A stretch of DNA of 64,000 nucleotides from Talpa occidentalis (GCF_014898055.3 NW_023601543.1:61021782-61085781), one strand, 5' to 3'. Shown: positions 33,330-44,652, counted from the stretch's first letter. Numbers and translations: made by a program. Notes: generated from the sequence alone by a model not told the origin.

Positions 33330-33980
33330 AACCTACACTCAAGGGGAGAATTACCAGTCTCCATGTTTTGAAAGGAGGTAAGTCAAAGAATTTGTTGAAA
33401 CCACCACAGTGAGTATGAGAACATATGGGCTGGGCACTGACAGCATCTGCTAATGGTGGGTATATCCTGTTTTCTACCTGTCACCAATCCGGGTCTTACA
33501 TTTCCTAGTAGAAGGCGCTAAGAATCAATTAATCTCAGCTGCATTTAACACTCACTTCATTCCTACCTACACACACACACACACACACGCACACACACAC
33601 ACGCGCGCGCGCACACACACGCACACTCTTCCTGACTCTTTTTTAATCCCTGTACCCCAAAGGTCAACAGTTATTACTTAACACTAGACTAATCTATCTC
33701 CAACAAATTACTCCTGCATGTTAGTCTCTGTTGTACTACCCCAGAAGCACATTCCATTATAGCTTAAGGGCTATGATGCTGAGTACCTTGGAAGGCAGCT
33801 ATATTCACCACTGTGTTACCCGGCAAAGGGTCTAAAAAAGCTGTTACCAGGTCAGAACCTCTTTCACTGGTTCTGAGTCCAGCCACCTGCTGCCAGATAT
33901 GTAAACAAGAGGGCTTTAGGTGCAGAAAAAGAAAAAAAAAGCCAACATGGCAGTGGGAGACTAGCCAAGCAAGAATTTAG
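33330..33980. repeat. Unassigned with (CA)n/(CG)n microsatellite
   Basis: A mixed (CA)n and (CG)n tract occupies 33569-33626. The rest has no gene or recognised repeat. Confidence 0.6.
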
Positions 33981-33984
33981 AATG

Positions 33985-34115
33985 AAGTGGAAATGCATAT
34001 TCTCAGGCCATACCCCAGGCCTGCTGATTCAGAATATCTGGCATTGGTGGTCACTCTTTGTTTTAGCAAGTTCTCCAGGTGATTCTGATGCATGTTAAAG
34101 CTTAACCTTGATAAG
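33985..34115 (+). mobile_element. MER5-like hAT-Charlie fragment
   Basis: 'GGAAATGCATATTCTCAGGC', 'CCTGCTGATTCAGAATATCT', 'TTTTAGCAAGTTCTCCAGGT' and 'GATTCTGATGCATGTTAAAG' follow MER5A order. Confidence 0.82.
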
Positions 34116-34140
34116 AACGCACATATATGTGCGCACGGGT

Positions 34141-34754
34141 GCACACACACACACACACGCGCACGCAAAGTGAGATGCCAACTCTGATCACTTTTTTCCT
34201 GTAGAGTTAGATTGAGCTTTACAAGTCAGGACAGTGCTCCAGGTGTTCAGTATTGATTAATCAATTGGAAATGTCTGCCTTGGCTGTGAGATGGGGCAAT
34301 GGATGGCGGCTGCACCTGTTAGTTACAAGGGCCTACCTTGGTAGACATGTGGAATGAAGGCCTCGGGTAAACACTTGAGATGTTAACATGCCATTTTTCT
34401 CTTAGCCAGGGCTACTCAAACGTTCATCAGCACTTGACTGCCTGGGGATTTGATTAATATTTTGCATTTATAACCAATTGCGTTTATAACCAGTTCTCAG
34501 AGAGGATGCCGTTGCCTTAGAACTCAATTTCTGGTACCAAGTATCTAAAACTTTATATGTCTAAAACTTTATATATATGCCCTATTTTGTGACTCCCTGC
34601 TAAAATGATTTTTTGGCAAAAAAAAAAAAAAGAATATTATGCCCTTTTGTAAAGTACTGGACAAAATGACACTTGGTAAATCACTCCGAAGGGCCATTTG
34701 CTGTAGAATCTGATTGTGCTTTTCCTCCAGTGTTCAGTACCCATCCTTTTGCCT
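34141..34754. other. Unassigned with a short (CA)n tract
   Basis: (CA)n lies at 34141-34166, next to the MER5 fragment. The remainder is AT-rich with an A14-type run near 34618-34632 and no recognised gene. Confidence 0.45.
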
Positions 34755-34772
34755 CTGCCTCTGCCAGATCTT

Positions 34773-35023
34773 TTTTTTTTAAAGATTTATTTATTTATAC
34801 AAGAACTGGGGCACAGTCAAAAGCGTGGGAGGGTGAGAGAATTCACCAGAGCCAGAGCGGGGAACAGAACAGGCAGACTGATGAAATACACTGCTGAGGG
34901 GAGCAGGAGAGGTCTGTGCGCCATGTGGGACCCTCTCCGGTGGCCGGGGATCGAACCGGCGCTGCAGAGGCTGCGGGCAGCCCCGCAGTCCAGCGCTCAA
35001 CCGTTGTGCCACCAGGGGAGGCC
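34773..35023 (-). mobile_element. tRNA-derived SINE, subfamily A-like, short body
   Basis: Minus-strand copy flanked by an 18-bp duplication with one mismatch (CTGCCTCTGCCAGATCTT at 34755-34772; CTGCCTCTGTCAGATCTT at 35024-35041). The middle of the body has a small deletion ('AGGGGAGCAGGAGAGGTCTG' lacks the usual spacer). Confidence 0.93.
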
Positions 35024-35041
35024 CTGCCTCTGTCAGATCTT

Positions 35042-35571
35042 CACTGTAGCACCGTGAGAACCCCCTGTAACCTTTCCGCCTTTGTTTCTGTTCTGTCACA
35101 TTTTGTTTTCTCCTTTTGCTTGACTGCAAGGTGGGAACCAAAATGGTAAACAGCATTTGATGACCGATGTTTATTCCTTTCCTCCTCTCTCTCTCTCTCG
35201 CAAATAAAATCCACTTGCTATCAATTGCTGAGTGCTTTTAAACAGCATTAGGAATGTCACTGAAACCAGGTCAGTGGATGTTGGAGACTGTTCTATCTAA
35301 AATTCTCTTGTATTGTAGCGATAATAATAAAATGAAAAGTCTCATCATCATTCTCCCACTTTACTTTTCCTCTACGTGTTTCTCCTTTTCCTAGGGTGGC
35401 TTAAGTCATTCTGTTCAGTCTTTTCCTTAGAAATGCTCAGTCACCGTGGAGCTACAGCATTGGCAACCAAAATCCTCTCCACGTTGAGAAACAACAACAA
35501 AAAAGCCCTTTGCTGTTGTTTTCCTAAAATTCCAACTCATAAGGCATGCGGTAGAACACATTTCCTTCTTT
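35042..35571. other. Unassigned sequence
   Basis: No gene or recognised repeat; (CT)n-rich short run near 35184-35200. Confidence 0.4.
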
Positions 35572-35576
35572 CTCTC

Positions 35577-35872
35577 TGTAAGGCAACCAACCCATTCCGA
35601 GCAGGTTTATGAACGGTTCTAGCAGCCACATGCTCTTCGCCTTGGTTTGTAGTCGCTCCAACACTCCTTCGTACACTCCACTCCTCCACCCTTAACACGC
35701 ACTCCCACCACCCCGCACTCTGCTGCACCACCCTTATATGAGCAGTCTTTTCGCGCAGGTGGACCCACTGCAGGTGCCCGCCATCAGGCATGCCCCCAGG
35801 ATCCCAGGGCTCCCTCATCTATACTGATGGCGGGAGGGCAGAAAAGCCTGAAACCTTTTACCTTACCCTACA
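35577..35872 (-). mobile_element. Solo LTR, family 2, short and diverged copy
   Basis: On the plus strand it begins TGTAAGGCAACC and ends CCTTACCCTACA, the reverse of the family 2 start. The 5-bp duplication CTCTC lies at 35572-35576 and 35873-35877. At 296 bp it is shorter than the other copies (387 and 456 bp). The U3-like first 110 bp align well with them, while the rest is diverged or a different subfamily and lacks AATAAA. Confidence 0.8.
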
Positions 35873-36070
35873 CTCTCTTTCCCTTTCCTTTCCCCATCTT
35901 CTCTTCCCTCTTCCCCTTCCCTCTTTTCCCTCTTCCTCCCCTTTTCCACCTTCACCTTCCTCCTTACTCCTTCCACCCTCACTCTTTTCCATCTCCCCTT
36001 CACTGTTCTCTTCCTCGCTCTCTCTGGCTTTCCTCTCTCCTCCCTTCTCTCTCTTGCCCTCCCTCATCAT
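35873..36070. repeat. Polypyrimidine tract
   Basis: About 195 bp made almost only of C and T on the plus strand, with few purines. It starts at the LTR duplication CTCTC. The 100- and 108-codon frames through it are low-complexity Ser/Pro/Phe/Leu and not genes. Confidence 0.9.
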
Positions 36071-37179
36071 ACTTCCTGGAATGTGTAGTTAGTTATTTTA
36101 AAAATCTCTTCGCTGGTGTGCAGTCACCTGATCCTGAGCACAGTGAAGCCTGAGAGGAGGTATTTCAGGCTCCTGTTTCGTAACCACCCTTCAAGTGAAT
36201 GCCCCAGTTGTTGGTTTTAAATTAATGAATTGTTATTATCCAACCGTCTAAATCCGATACTTGCAGCTAGAACAGAATTTCCATTAATGGGAAACAAATA
36301 TAATATGTTTAAGGTAGCAGGATATTTATTGCTTTTCATGTGAAGGGATTAGGTAATGAGGTGGGATGTGCAGCATCTGCCATTTCTCTTTACAACTTTC
36401 ATCCCCTGATGTGAGGCCACGTGATTCTGTCCATAACAGGCGTGCAGACATTAGCTTCCTGTGCACTGCCTGCAATGTCTCAGTGGCATGATGAAAGCAT
36501 GGGCTGCACTTTCCTTGACAGACAAATACCCTGAGTTGCTGGGAGCTCCCTGCATGTGTGCGTGACATCATCACAGCCCATGGAAACACCTCCACGAAGC
36601 CCAGGGCTCTGAGGCCCTTTGCTTATATTTTAGCAACACAGTGGGGAAGAAAGAAACAGGACAGTTGCCAGAAACCTGGCTCCTTCCCTTTCCCTATCAG
36701 CCTTATTGAGAGAAACCTCCCAGACAGTCTCCCCTCTCTCCTAGCTACACTTTCTCCTTCTGAAATTGCTAGAAGCACTTTTCTGATTGTATGAGGGTTC
36801 AGAGATGCCTTCATTTGGCAGCAGAAATCATATTTTATGATCATATGCTGCATAGTCACAGGCTGTGTCGAAGCATGGGTAGGGAAGTTGACCATTGCAC
36901 AGACCTTGTGTCCTTTGGGAAATCACACACCTTGTCTTGTTTCATACCAGCGGCCTTTTAACTTACATGCACATTTAACATACATGAATTTTCCTGTACA
37001 TGTGCAGTAAAGAGGGATGGAGGAGAGATTTAAACACTTAAAGAGATTCTTCCCATCCTTCACTCGGTGGGCATGTGCCCTAGATTGAAACTTCTCGGGG
37101 GAATAGCAGATTCCAGGCTTCCGTCTCACTCCTTGTACCCTTTATTGCCTTGCTGGGAACGATTCTAGTATTTGTTTAT
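36071..37179. other. Unassigned sequence
   Basis: No gene or clear repeat. Frames up to 90 codons (36326-36595 minus, 36623-36895 minus) without recognisable domains. Confidence 0.4.
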
Positions 37180-37640
37180 TATTTATTTTTAGCAGCTTAA
37201 AGCAAACATCAAACTTTTCTAAGGATCAGAATTCTAGGAGCTAGTTAGTTGGGTAGTTATGGCTCAAGGCTTCTCATTAGGTTGCAATCAAGATGTCAGC
37301 TGTGACTACAATTATGTGAAGACTTGACTAGGCCTGGAGGGTTTGTGTTCAAGCTCACACAGCTGCCTCTTAGTAGGAGGCTTCAGTTCCTTGATGATTC
37401 TTACTAGAAGCCTCAACTCCTTGCTGCTTGGGCCTCTTCACAATGAGATCTTTATGACATGGCACTTTGTTTCTTTTCAAAACAAATTATCAGAGAGAAG
37501 AGGGAGAGAGGAAGAAAACAGAAAACCACAGTCCTTTTTATGCCCTTATCTCAATTCACACAGCATCACTTCCATTCATTATATGTGGGCTGCTGAGTCA
37601 GTCCACACTCAAGGGGAGGACAGTTCTACCTCTTGAAGGG
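37180..37640 (+). repeat. Old L1M-type 3' repeat
   Basis: 'TTATGGCTCAAGGCTTCTCA', 'TGTGAAGACTTGACTAGGCC' and 'CACACAGCTGCCTCTTAGTA' parallel the block at 32006-32434, suggesting the same old family. Confidence 0.45.
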
Positions 37641-37924
37641 AGGCTGTTGCAGTATTCTCTTTTTTCAGACTGTGGAGCTCATCCATTGACCTTTTGTTTT
37701 CCTTTTTGGTTCCAGAATTTCTATTTGGTCCTCTTTGTGCTTTGTTTCTTTGTTCAGATCTTTTTTCTCTTCAGTTTTTTAATACCAATATTTCCTTTCA
37801 TTCCTTCAAAATATTTGTTTTATTTAATTCTTTGCATATATGCATGTATTTCTTATAGCTGGGAAGTCTTTTTTTCCTACTGATTTTTTTCTGTCTGGAT
37901 TTCTTTGTTGTAGTATTTTTTTTA
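37641..37924. repeat. T-rich, probable old L1 remnant
   Basis: T-rich sequence with 'AGAATTTCTATTTGGTCCTC', an L1-like phrase on the minus strand; the LTR at 37930 inserted at its end. Confidence 0.35.
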
Positions 37925-37929
37925 CTAAT

Positions 37930-38385
37930 TGTAGGGTAAGGTAAAGGTATCAGGCTTTTTTGCCCTCCCGCCATCAGGATAGATGACAGAACCCTGCGGT
38001 CCTGAATGCATGCCTGATGGTGGGCACCTGGAGTAGGGTGTGGGCATAGGTAGATGGGATTCACCTGGGCTAAGACTGGGCTTTTAAGGGCGGCATCACG
38101 GGGACGCCAGCAGAAGCAGAGTGAACCACGAGAAGAACAGAGAAGCCAAGAGAAGCAGAACCACGAGAGCAGCAGAGACCACCAGAGAGCCCAGAAGGAG
38201 TGAAGACTTGCTGGGGGCTGGGAGGCCTGCCAGCCTCCCGGCCCCCTAGAACCCCTGCTTGCCATGTACCTGGTAAATCCCAATAAAAGCCTGCAAAAGA
38301 CACTGAGGACTCCAGGACTCTCTCCTCCTTTACCACTTCTGCTGAGATCATAGAAAACCTGTCCTGTGTCCTTCCTGCCCTTACA
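37930..38385 (+). mobile_element. Solo LTR, family 2, longest copy
   Basis: A 456-bp element from TGTAGGGTAAGGTAAAGG to GCCCTTACA, with a perfect 5-bp duplication CTAAT (37925-37929 and 38386-38390) and AATAAA at 38282-38287. It is 69 bp longer than copy 1, mainly through extra sequence near 38030-38055 and an added purine-rich repeated segment near 38105-38175. No internal retroviral genes. Confidence 0.94.
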
Positions 38386-38399
38386 CTAATGTAACATCA

Positions 38400-39290
38400 G
38401 TATATGTGATTTAGGGGTATAGCTTCCCACCAATTCAGGGTGTATGTTACACACCACATACACCTGCAAAGCACCCATAGTCCTTTGCCAAAGACCATTG
38501 GTCCCCTTCCACATTTTGCTCATCACTCTTCTTTGCCCTTTGCCTTAGTTCTACAATCAGATTTCTAGAGTTAGTTTTGCCTGTTTTGTTTCTCTATACT
38601 CCACGTATAAGTAAAATCATCTGGTATTTGTCTTCTTTTGACATTTTCACTCAGCATAGTTGCCCGCAGTCCATCCATGTTATTGCAAATGTCAACATTT
38701 CATCCTTTTTATAGCTGAGTAGTATTCCATGTGTATATCTACTACATGTCATTATCTAGTCATAAGTGGATGGACACCTTGGTTGTTTCCACACCTTGGC
38801 TGTTGTTAAGTCATGCTGAAATGAACATAGGTGTGCATCTCTCCCTTTGAATTTACTGTTTTTGCATTCCCCTAAGCATAAATACCTAGGAGTGGACTTG
38901 CTGAATCATATGGTAGATCTATTTTTAATATTTTGAGAAACCTGCATACAGTTTTACATAGAGGCTGGCCCAGTCTATATTTCCATGAACTGTGTATGGG
39001 GGTTGTCAACACTTGTTGGTCATTTTTGACTATGGACCACTCACAGGTGTGAGATAGTGTCTCATTGTAGTTTTGATTTGCATTTCCCTGATGATGGTGA
39101 TGATGAGCTTTTTTCCCCACCTACTTGTTGGCCATCTGTATGTCTTCTATGGAGAAGTATCTGGTTAGCTCTTCTGCCCATTTTTTTATGATGTTTTCTT
39201 TTTATTAAGTTGTATGAGTTCCTCGTGGATCTTGAATATTAGCCCCTTGTCAGAGAGTCTAGTATTTGAAGACTCATATATTTTAATACA
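38400..39290 (-). mobile_element. Old L1 fragment, ORF2 end and 3' side
   Basis: Plus-strand landmarks 'CATTTTCACTCAGCATAGTT', 'AGCTGAGTAGTATTCCATGT', 'AATACCTAGGAGTGGACTTG' and 'GATTTGCATTTCCCTGATGA' are the antisense of L1 ORF2. A minus-strand frame at 38872-39120 contains ILKIDLPYDSASPLLGIYA. It is much more decayed than the L1 copies at 16745 and 52073. Confidence 0.88.
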
Positions 39291-39394
39291 GTGTGACCCC
39301 TGTGTGAAACTGACTGTATGGGAGAATTCTGTATTTCTGAACTGCAGTTGCAGTGAGGTAATTTAGAAGAACATAGGGATTGGAAAAAAGGGTA

Positions 39395-39510
39395 TAGGGA
39401 CTGGAATCAGACTGCCTGGTTCCAAATCCAGGCATTAGCTACAAGCTGTGTTGACCTCAATCTTTCGGTGACTAAGTTGTTCGTTTGTAAAGTTGGACTA
39501 GTGTTGTAGT
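39395..39510 (+). mobile_element. MIR fragment
   Basis: 'GACTGGAATCAGACTGCCTG', 'GTTCCAAATCCAGGCATTAG' and the decayed 'GTTGACCTCAATCTTTCGG' follow the 5' half of MIR. Confidence 0.75.
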
Positions 39511-39534
39511 GGAGCAAAAACCTTTATTATCCCC

Positions 39535-40060
39535 TCTAAGGTTTAGTAACTGGGACCTGTGAATTAAGCTGACAAAAGACAGATTACAGGAGAAAAGATT
39601 TTTTACACAAATACAGGAAGCTTACAGAAAAGAAGTGGATAGGCTTGAGAGTTTATATGCCATTTTAACAAAGGGTAATACATTTTGGAGAAGTAAGTAG
39701 ACAAGAAAAAGGCATTTGAATTTCTCAGGGCCATCCATTTTGGGAACGTAAATATATGAGGAAAACTGAAGGAGGATAAGGATTATTTAGTAAGGTTTGT
39801 TATACAGACTCAAGTTGGTACCCTCTCGTGATGAGTCCAGTTTTCTCCTGTGATTTAGAGTCCTTGTCTTCTTCCTGGTATGGAAGAGGGGAGGGAGGCA
39901 CCTTCACAAAGAGGGATTTATGTCCCACTTTAAGGCAGGAAGGGAGAGGGCAGGGTGTTCCTCTCCTGTCTGTTTCTTTCTTGCTTTCATCTCAATCCTT
40001 ATGTCAAAGTGGCATGTTTTGGGGTAGCATATGCTGATCTTCTTCAGGGTAAAGTGCAAA
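39535..40060. repeat. Old interspersed repeat, related to 23380-23840
   Basis: 'AAGCTGACAAAAGACAGATT', 'ACAGGAGAAAAGATTTTTTA', 'CTTGTCTTCTTCCTGGTATG' and the end 'TTTTGGGGTAGCATATGCTG'. The layout looks like an old L1 or ERV-derived repeat; the family was not identified. Confidence 0.45.
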
Positions 40061-41052
40061 GATGAGAATTATCTATAGTAAGAATTTATAAATGCTCTTT
40101 GTGTCTCCTCAGTGAGATAGGGGAGTAGACATTAAACCACATAGCTGGAGAAGTACATGCATTCTTTTTGGGGATGCTTGGGGAATGTGAGTGTTTTTCT
40201 CAACTAATCCCCCACAAAAGCCAAAATTAACAAATAGCCATAAGGAACAAGGCCTGGCCTTGCTGAACACCTGTCCTTTACCATTCAGTTGGCAGTGATG
40301 GGGGGTGGCTGGTGGTTAGAGAGAGGTTGAATTGGGATGGGCACAGGAGGGATGATGGTTTACTAAGTAAACAAATGGTCACTCCTCCTAGCCTCACTCC
40401 AAGTGTTTCATCACAGAATGCCTGTATTCCAAAGACTTTCATCCACAACTGGCTCATGAGCTAATAAATCTTAAGGGTCAGAGTTAACCTACTACAAAGC
40501 TGGTTTGCTTCATAGTCCTCTGTTTTACTCTCCAATCAATGTTATTTACACCCAACTCCACATACATGCTTCATGTGTCATTTATTGTTTTTATGGTAGC
40601 CCCAACTTTCCCAGAACCCCCTTTCTTTAATCTGAATCCCTCTGGAGTCCCTTCTCTCCGGCTCAGCTCCAAATCTAGTTATATAGTAAACTAAGACCTA
40701 ATGAGGTATTAATGATGGTTAATGAGTTAGTCTCACTCACACCTAGCTTGAGGTGATATAATAAATTAACCATCTGCTAAATTATTCGATGGTATAATTT
40801 ATCTCTTCTTCTCCCCTTCATCATTTGTACTAGCCTACTGTAATTCTGAAAATGTCCAGCATGAATCATTTATTTGGGTTAATAAACCAGTGTGTGACCT
40901 GAAAAGTAAGTTCTTCCATAGGGTTGTACTGGAACAACAAGGAGATCTTAATAAGAGCCTTGTTCAGACTAAAGATACCCATTTTAGTTTTCATGAACAT
41001 GGTGATTCAGGGAAGGAAAAAGAAAATGTAGAAAGTGTCCTCCTTGTACTTA
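40061..41052. other. Unassigned sequence
   Basis: No gene or recognised repeat. Confidence 0.4.
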
Positions 41053-41060
41053 AGAAATGT

Positions 41061-41316
41061 TTTTTTTTTTTTACTAAAGATTTATTTATTTATGCATACA
41101 AAACCTGGGGCACAGGCTAAAGATGTTGGGGAGTGAGAGGATCCACCAGAGACAGAGTGGGGAACAGAACAGGCAGATTGACTGAAAGACACTGATGAGG
41201 GGAGCAGTGGGTGAAACAGGAGAGGTCTGCTGCACCAGGGGGTCAAACTCATGCTGCAGAGGCTGCGGATTGCTTCATAGTGCAGTGCTTAACCCCTTGT
41301 GCCACCAGGGAGGCCC
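41061..41316 (-). mobile_element. tRNA-derived SINE, subfamily C
   Basis: Minus-strand copy; a probable short duplication AGAAAT lies at 41053-41058 and 41317-41322. A small deletion in the body removes the usual 'CATGTGGGT' segment (plus strand: GCTGCACCAGGGGGTCAAAC). Confidence 0.88.
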
Positions 41317-41322
41317 AGAAAT

Positions 41323-42461
41323 ACCTTTTTTCTTCTCCTAAAGCTCATTCTTTAAATCTGTCTGTTCCTGTCAGCTCTGGTACATTTGCAAAGTTAATTA
41401 TCTTACCTCAGGGCATATGCCCATATGAAATATTTGGAATAATTAATAAGAGTGTAGCTGGTCAGCTGGACTGTTACTGTCTGTTTTCTACTCCTGTGTA
41501 TTGGAGGATTTCCTTAAATCTTTAGGTGTACTCAACCTCGGACTTGCTCTTTCTTGTCTTAAAAGCAAATTCTTAGAATTTGTGAAAAATATACTGATTA
41601 CCAGAAGAAAGGATAGAGAAGGAAGTGGTGAGAGGACACTGTCCTGGGAGGTTTGGGAGAGGGTGAGTGAATCATGTGCACATATGAAGGAGGAAAAAAT
41701 GTGAGTTCAAAGTTATATAGACATGTAAAACAACTGAAAAATTAATTTTAAAACATTTTAAAAAAGTGAGTTGGTATATTCATGATTCTGAATACTTATT
41801 CTGTAAAGCAAAGAAAATGCTTGGATGGTTTTCAGAAACTCTAGGTTTCAGTCCAGATATCTCTGGACCAGGCAAATTGCCCCTTCACTGACATCATCTT
41901 CTTATTGGAGACTTTGATGTGTGGAAATAAACAGAGACCACCCAAATGAGAACAAAGGCTATTTATTCAAAGCTTCTAGCAAGGGAATTGGCCACCATCA
42001 CTTGCTTTTGGAAGCGATTCAAAGGCAGGCAGAAAAGTGGGAAAGCTTTATAGAAGAAAAGGGGAAGTCTTCAGTTATACCCTGGCTGGACTTACTGGCA
42101 TGGCTGGAGTGGGCTGTTAGGGGCAGAGCATCCTGTATGATTGGCTAGAAGTGAATATTTGACTTTCTCTGGTTCATCCTAAGTTGGAAGTAGTGACAAA
42201 AATTAGGGAAATTGTTGGTTATAAATCAAGGCCTAGCCATTTGGGGCCCATTGTTACAGGTGTTACTGTATAACTTCTTGTTGGAGATCGCAGTTCTGAC
42301 TTTCTACAAGTTGCACTTAGAGATAGTGGGTTCACTTTCTGTGCTGGTTACTATAGATAATAGATTGGTTTCCTGGGCTTGCTGTGGGTGAGAGTTCTGT
42401 CTTTGTATGTGAGGTGGTCTTCGTCTATTTGCATATTCAGTTTCTCAATTGAGAGATACAA
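41323..42461. other. Unassigned; possible reversed LTR-like block 41921-42330
   Basis: No gene. 41921-42330 contains 'AAAGGCTATTTATTCAAAGC' (reverse of a poly(A)-signal region) followed by a moderately GC-rich body, as in a reversed old LTR, but no ends or duplications are clear. Confidence 0.3.
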
Positions 42462-42480
42462 TACTTCCTGTCTCTTTTTT

Positions 42481-42770
42481 TTTAATTTAATTTATTTAGT
42501 TTTTTTTAAAGATTTATTTATTTATTTATACAAGAACTGGGGTACAGGCCAAATGTGTGGGAGGGTGAGAGGATCCACCAGAGACAGAGCGGGCAACAGA
42601 ACAGGCAGACTGACAAAATACACGCTGAGGGGAGCAGCGGGTGAGGCAGGAGAGGTCTGCTTGCCATGTGGGACCCTTGTTGGCTGGCCGGGATCGAACC
42701 TGCGCTGCAGAGGCTGCGGACAGCTTCACAGCGCAGCGCTTAACCGCCTGCGCCACCAGGGGAAGCCCTC
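42481..42770 (-). mobile_element. tRNA-derived SINE, subfamily B, inserted in another SINE's tail
   Basis: Minus-strand copy with its own 10-bp duplication TCTCTTTTTT (42471-42480 and 42771-42780). That duplication spans the target duplication/tail boundary of the neighbouring C-type SINE, so this one came second. Confidence 0.88.
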
Positions 42771-42780
42771 TCTCTTTTTT

Positions 42781-43046
42781 GAAAAAAGATTTATTTATTC
42801 ATGCATACAAGAGCTGGGGTACAGGCCAGAAGTGTGGGGGGTGAGAGGATTCACCAGAGACAGAGTGGGGAGCAAAACAGGCAGATTGACTGAAGTACAC
42901 TGCTGAGGGAGCAGTGGGCGAGACAGGAGAGGTCTGCTGTGCCATATGGGTAGCTCCCTGGCTGGCTAGGAATCGAACTCATGCTGCAGAGGCTGCAGAT
43001 TGCTTCATAGGTTGCGTCTTAACCCTTGTGCCACCAGGGAGGCCCC
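42781..43046 (-). mobile_element. tRNA-derived SINE, subfamily C, host of the nested B copy
   Basis: Minus-strand C copy. Its 16-bp duplication TACTTCCTGTCTCTTT lies at 42462-42477 and 43047-43062, so the original insertion is now split by the B-type SINE. Confidence 0.9.
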
Positions 43047-43062
43047 TACTTCCTGTCTCTTT

Positions 43063-44315
43063 GTATAAATGAAATTATCTGATAATTTTCCATTGGCTTT
43101 TTCATATTCTCTGCATATACTGTGGGAAATAGTTTCCTTAATAAACCCTATAGTGATTCCTGTGATGTGTTGCCAAAATTCCCCTCAGGATGATGGTCTT
43201 ACTGCAGATGCCCAGAGGTGTCAATTCTCTTCTCTCTGGGACTTGCCCTCTCTTGAGGGAACTGCCTATGCCTGTTCTTATGGGCAGCCAGTATCCAATG
43301 GGTGTATAATGCAAGGGTATACAAGTCCTGAGCTCCTCAACCCAACTTGTGACAACTCTGAAGGACCAAACTCCTTTCTGGGCTCTCACTAGGATCTAGA
43401 AAGACCTTGTGTGAAATGTTGATATTATCATAGCTCAGTTTCTCCCTTTGCCCAGTTCTTCTCCTTTTCTTTACTGAGTTTTAATCCTCAGAGTACTTCA
43501 CGATAAACTTCTGTTGCTAATCTTTATCTCACTCTGCCTCCTGGGGGATATTACCTGTAACAATCCCTCTTTAAATTATCCTAATTTGAGTGTACCATCT
43601 GCTTCCTGCTGGGACCATGATTGACATAGGCTATTACATTTATTATTTATCCCATTAAATACAGGTTAATGATTCACAATAGGACTTTGTTGTTGTTGTT
43701 GTTGTTGTTTTTTTAAATATCTACCAGAGGTATAGGGTGTTCTGATTGTATAAATTGTGGTGTGTAATATACTTTTTATTTCTTTTTTAAATCACTTTGT
43801 ATGCACAATTACTTACATACATAATCTATCTCTCATCTCCCCTCCCCTGCCTCCTCTCATCCTCCTTTCCCTTGATAAATGCCCAATGTATATATCTCAG
43901 ATTCAGAACTTGATGGAAGTGAGATACTACACAGAAGAGGGACAAAATGAACATATCTTGGTTTCGACTTGCACAAAGACTGTCAGGGGCAGCTGGTGCC
44001 CTGATAAGATACAGAATTGACAAAACAACTCATTTGTTGCTATGCTACAAACCTTCATACTGTGGCTTACGTAACTATTCTGGAAAAACATACAGCAAGA
44101 ATCTGTGGATTTCAGTTTATGGCAATTTTCACAAACATTGAGCTCCTTTTGTTCAAGAACCAAGTTCCGTACCCTCAAGACAACATCGTCATAGGAAAGA
44201 AAGCAGGGTTAGCACCTAGGTGACTATGAAAGCTAAGTCCACATCTAACTTCCTTGTGCTATGGAAAGTTATATTTCTGCAGAGTTTGTCTGAGGGATAG
44301 AATTCTAGTACAGAG
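43063..44315. other. Unassigned; old repeat traces
   Basis: The phrase 'CAACCCAACTTGTGACAACT' near 43339 recurs in related form at 47168, and reversed near 57960-57995, marking copies of one old repeat. A (GTT)n tract lies at 43688-43710. 43795-43900 is pyrimidine-rich. No gene was recognised. Confidence 0.4.
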
Positions 44316-44319
44316 CTTT

Positions 44320-44560
44320 AAAGCATGGGCCCTGGAGCCAGACTGCCTAGGTTTGAATCCTCTTTGCCATTTATATCCTCTGTGGCCTGGGGTAGGTACA
44401 TAACCTCTATGTACCTCAGTTTCCATATTTGTGAAATAAAGATGGTGATAATACCTATCCAATAAAGTAGTTATGCCCATTGATTAATCTATATGAAGAA
44501 GTTAGAATAGTGCCTATCACATAGTAAGCATCATATTATTGTTATAGTACCTTCATTGTT
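44320..44560 (+). mobile_element. MIR element
   Basis: Nearly complete: 'CCCTGGAGCCAGACTGCCTA', 'TACCTCAGTTTCCATATTTG', 'AGATGGTGATAATACCTATC' and 'TAGTGCCTATCACATAGTAA' in consensus order. Confidence 0.9.
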
Positions 44561-44575
44561 TTTCACATAGAATTA

Positions 44576-44652
44576 CAAAATTCATATGTAGTCAAGTCTC
44601 ATATGAGTAGTATATGTAGTCAAGTCAAAATTCATATGTAGTCAAGTCTCTC
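44576..44652 (+). repeat. Short local tandem repeat
   Basis: The phrase ATTCATATGTAGTCAAGTCT occurs at 44579-44598 and 44629-44648 (50-bp period), with a partial third copy TATATGTAGTCAAGTC between them. Confidence 0.85.

Noticed and set aside
35790..36153. Ser/Pro-rich frames of 100-108 codons
   Set aside because: They are translations of the polypyrimidine tract and a solo LTR end.
37798..38351. 161- and 93-codon minus-strand frames
   Set aside because: They are the antisense of the family 2 solo LTR; a related peptide appears from the LTR at 32800-33065.
42379..42906. 175-codon plus-strand frame as a gene
   Set aside because: It runs through two adjacent SINEs; the repeated GNRTGRLT-like peptide is SINE body.
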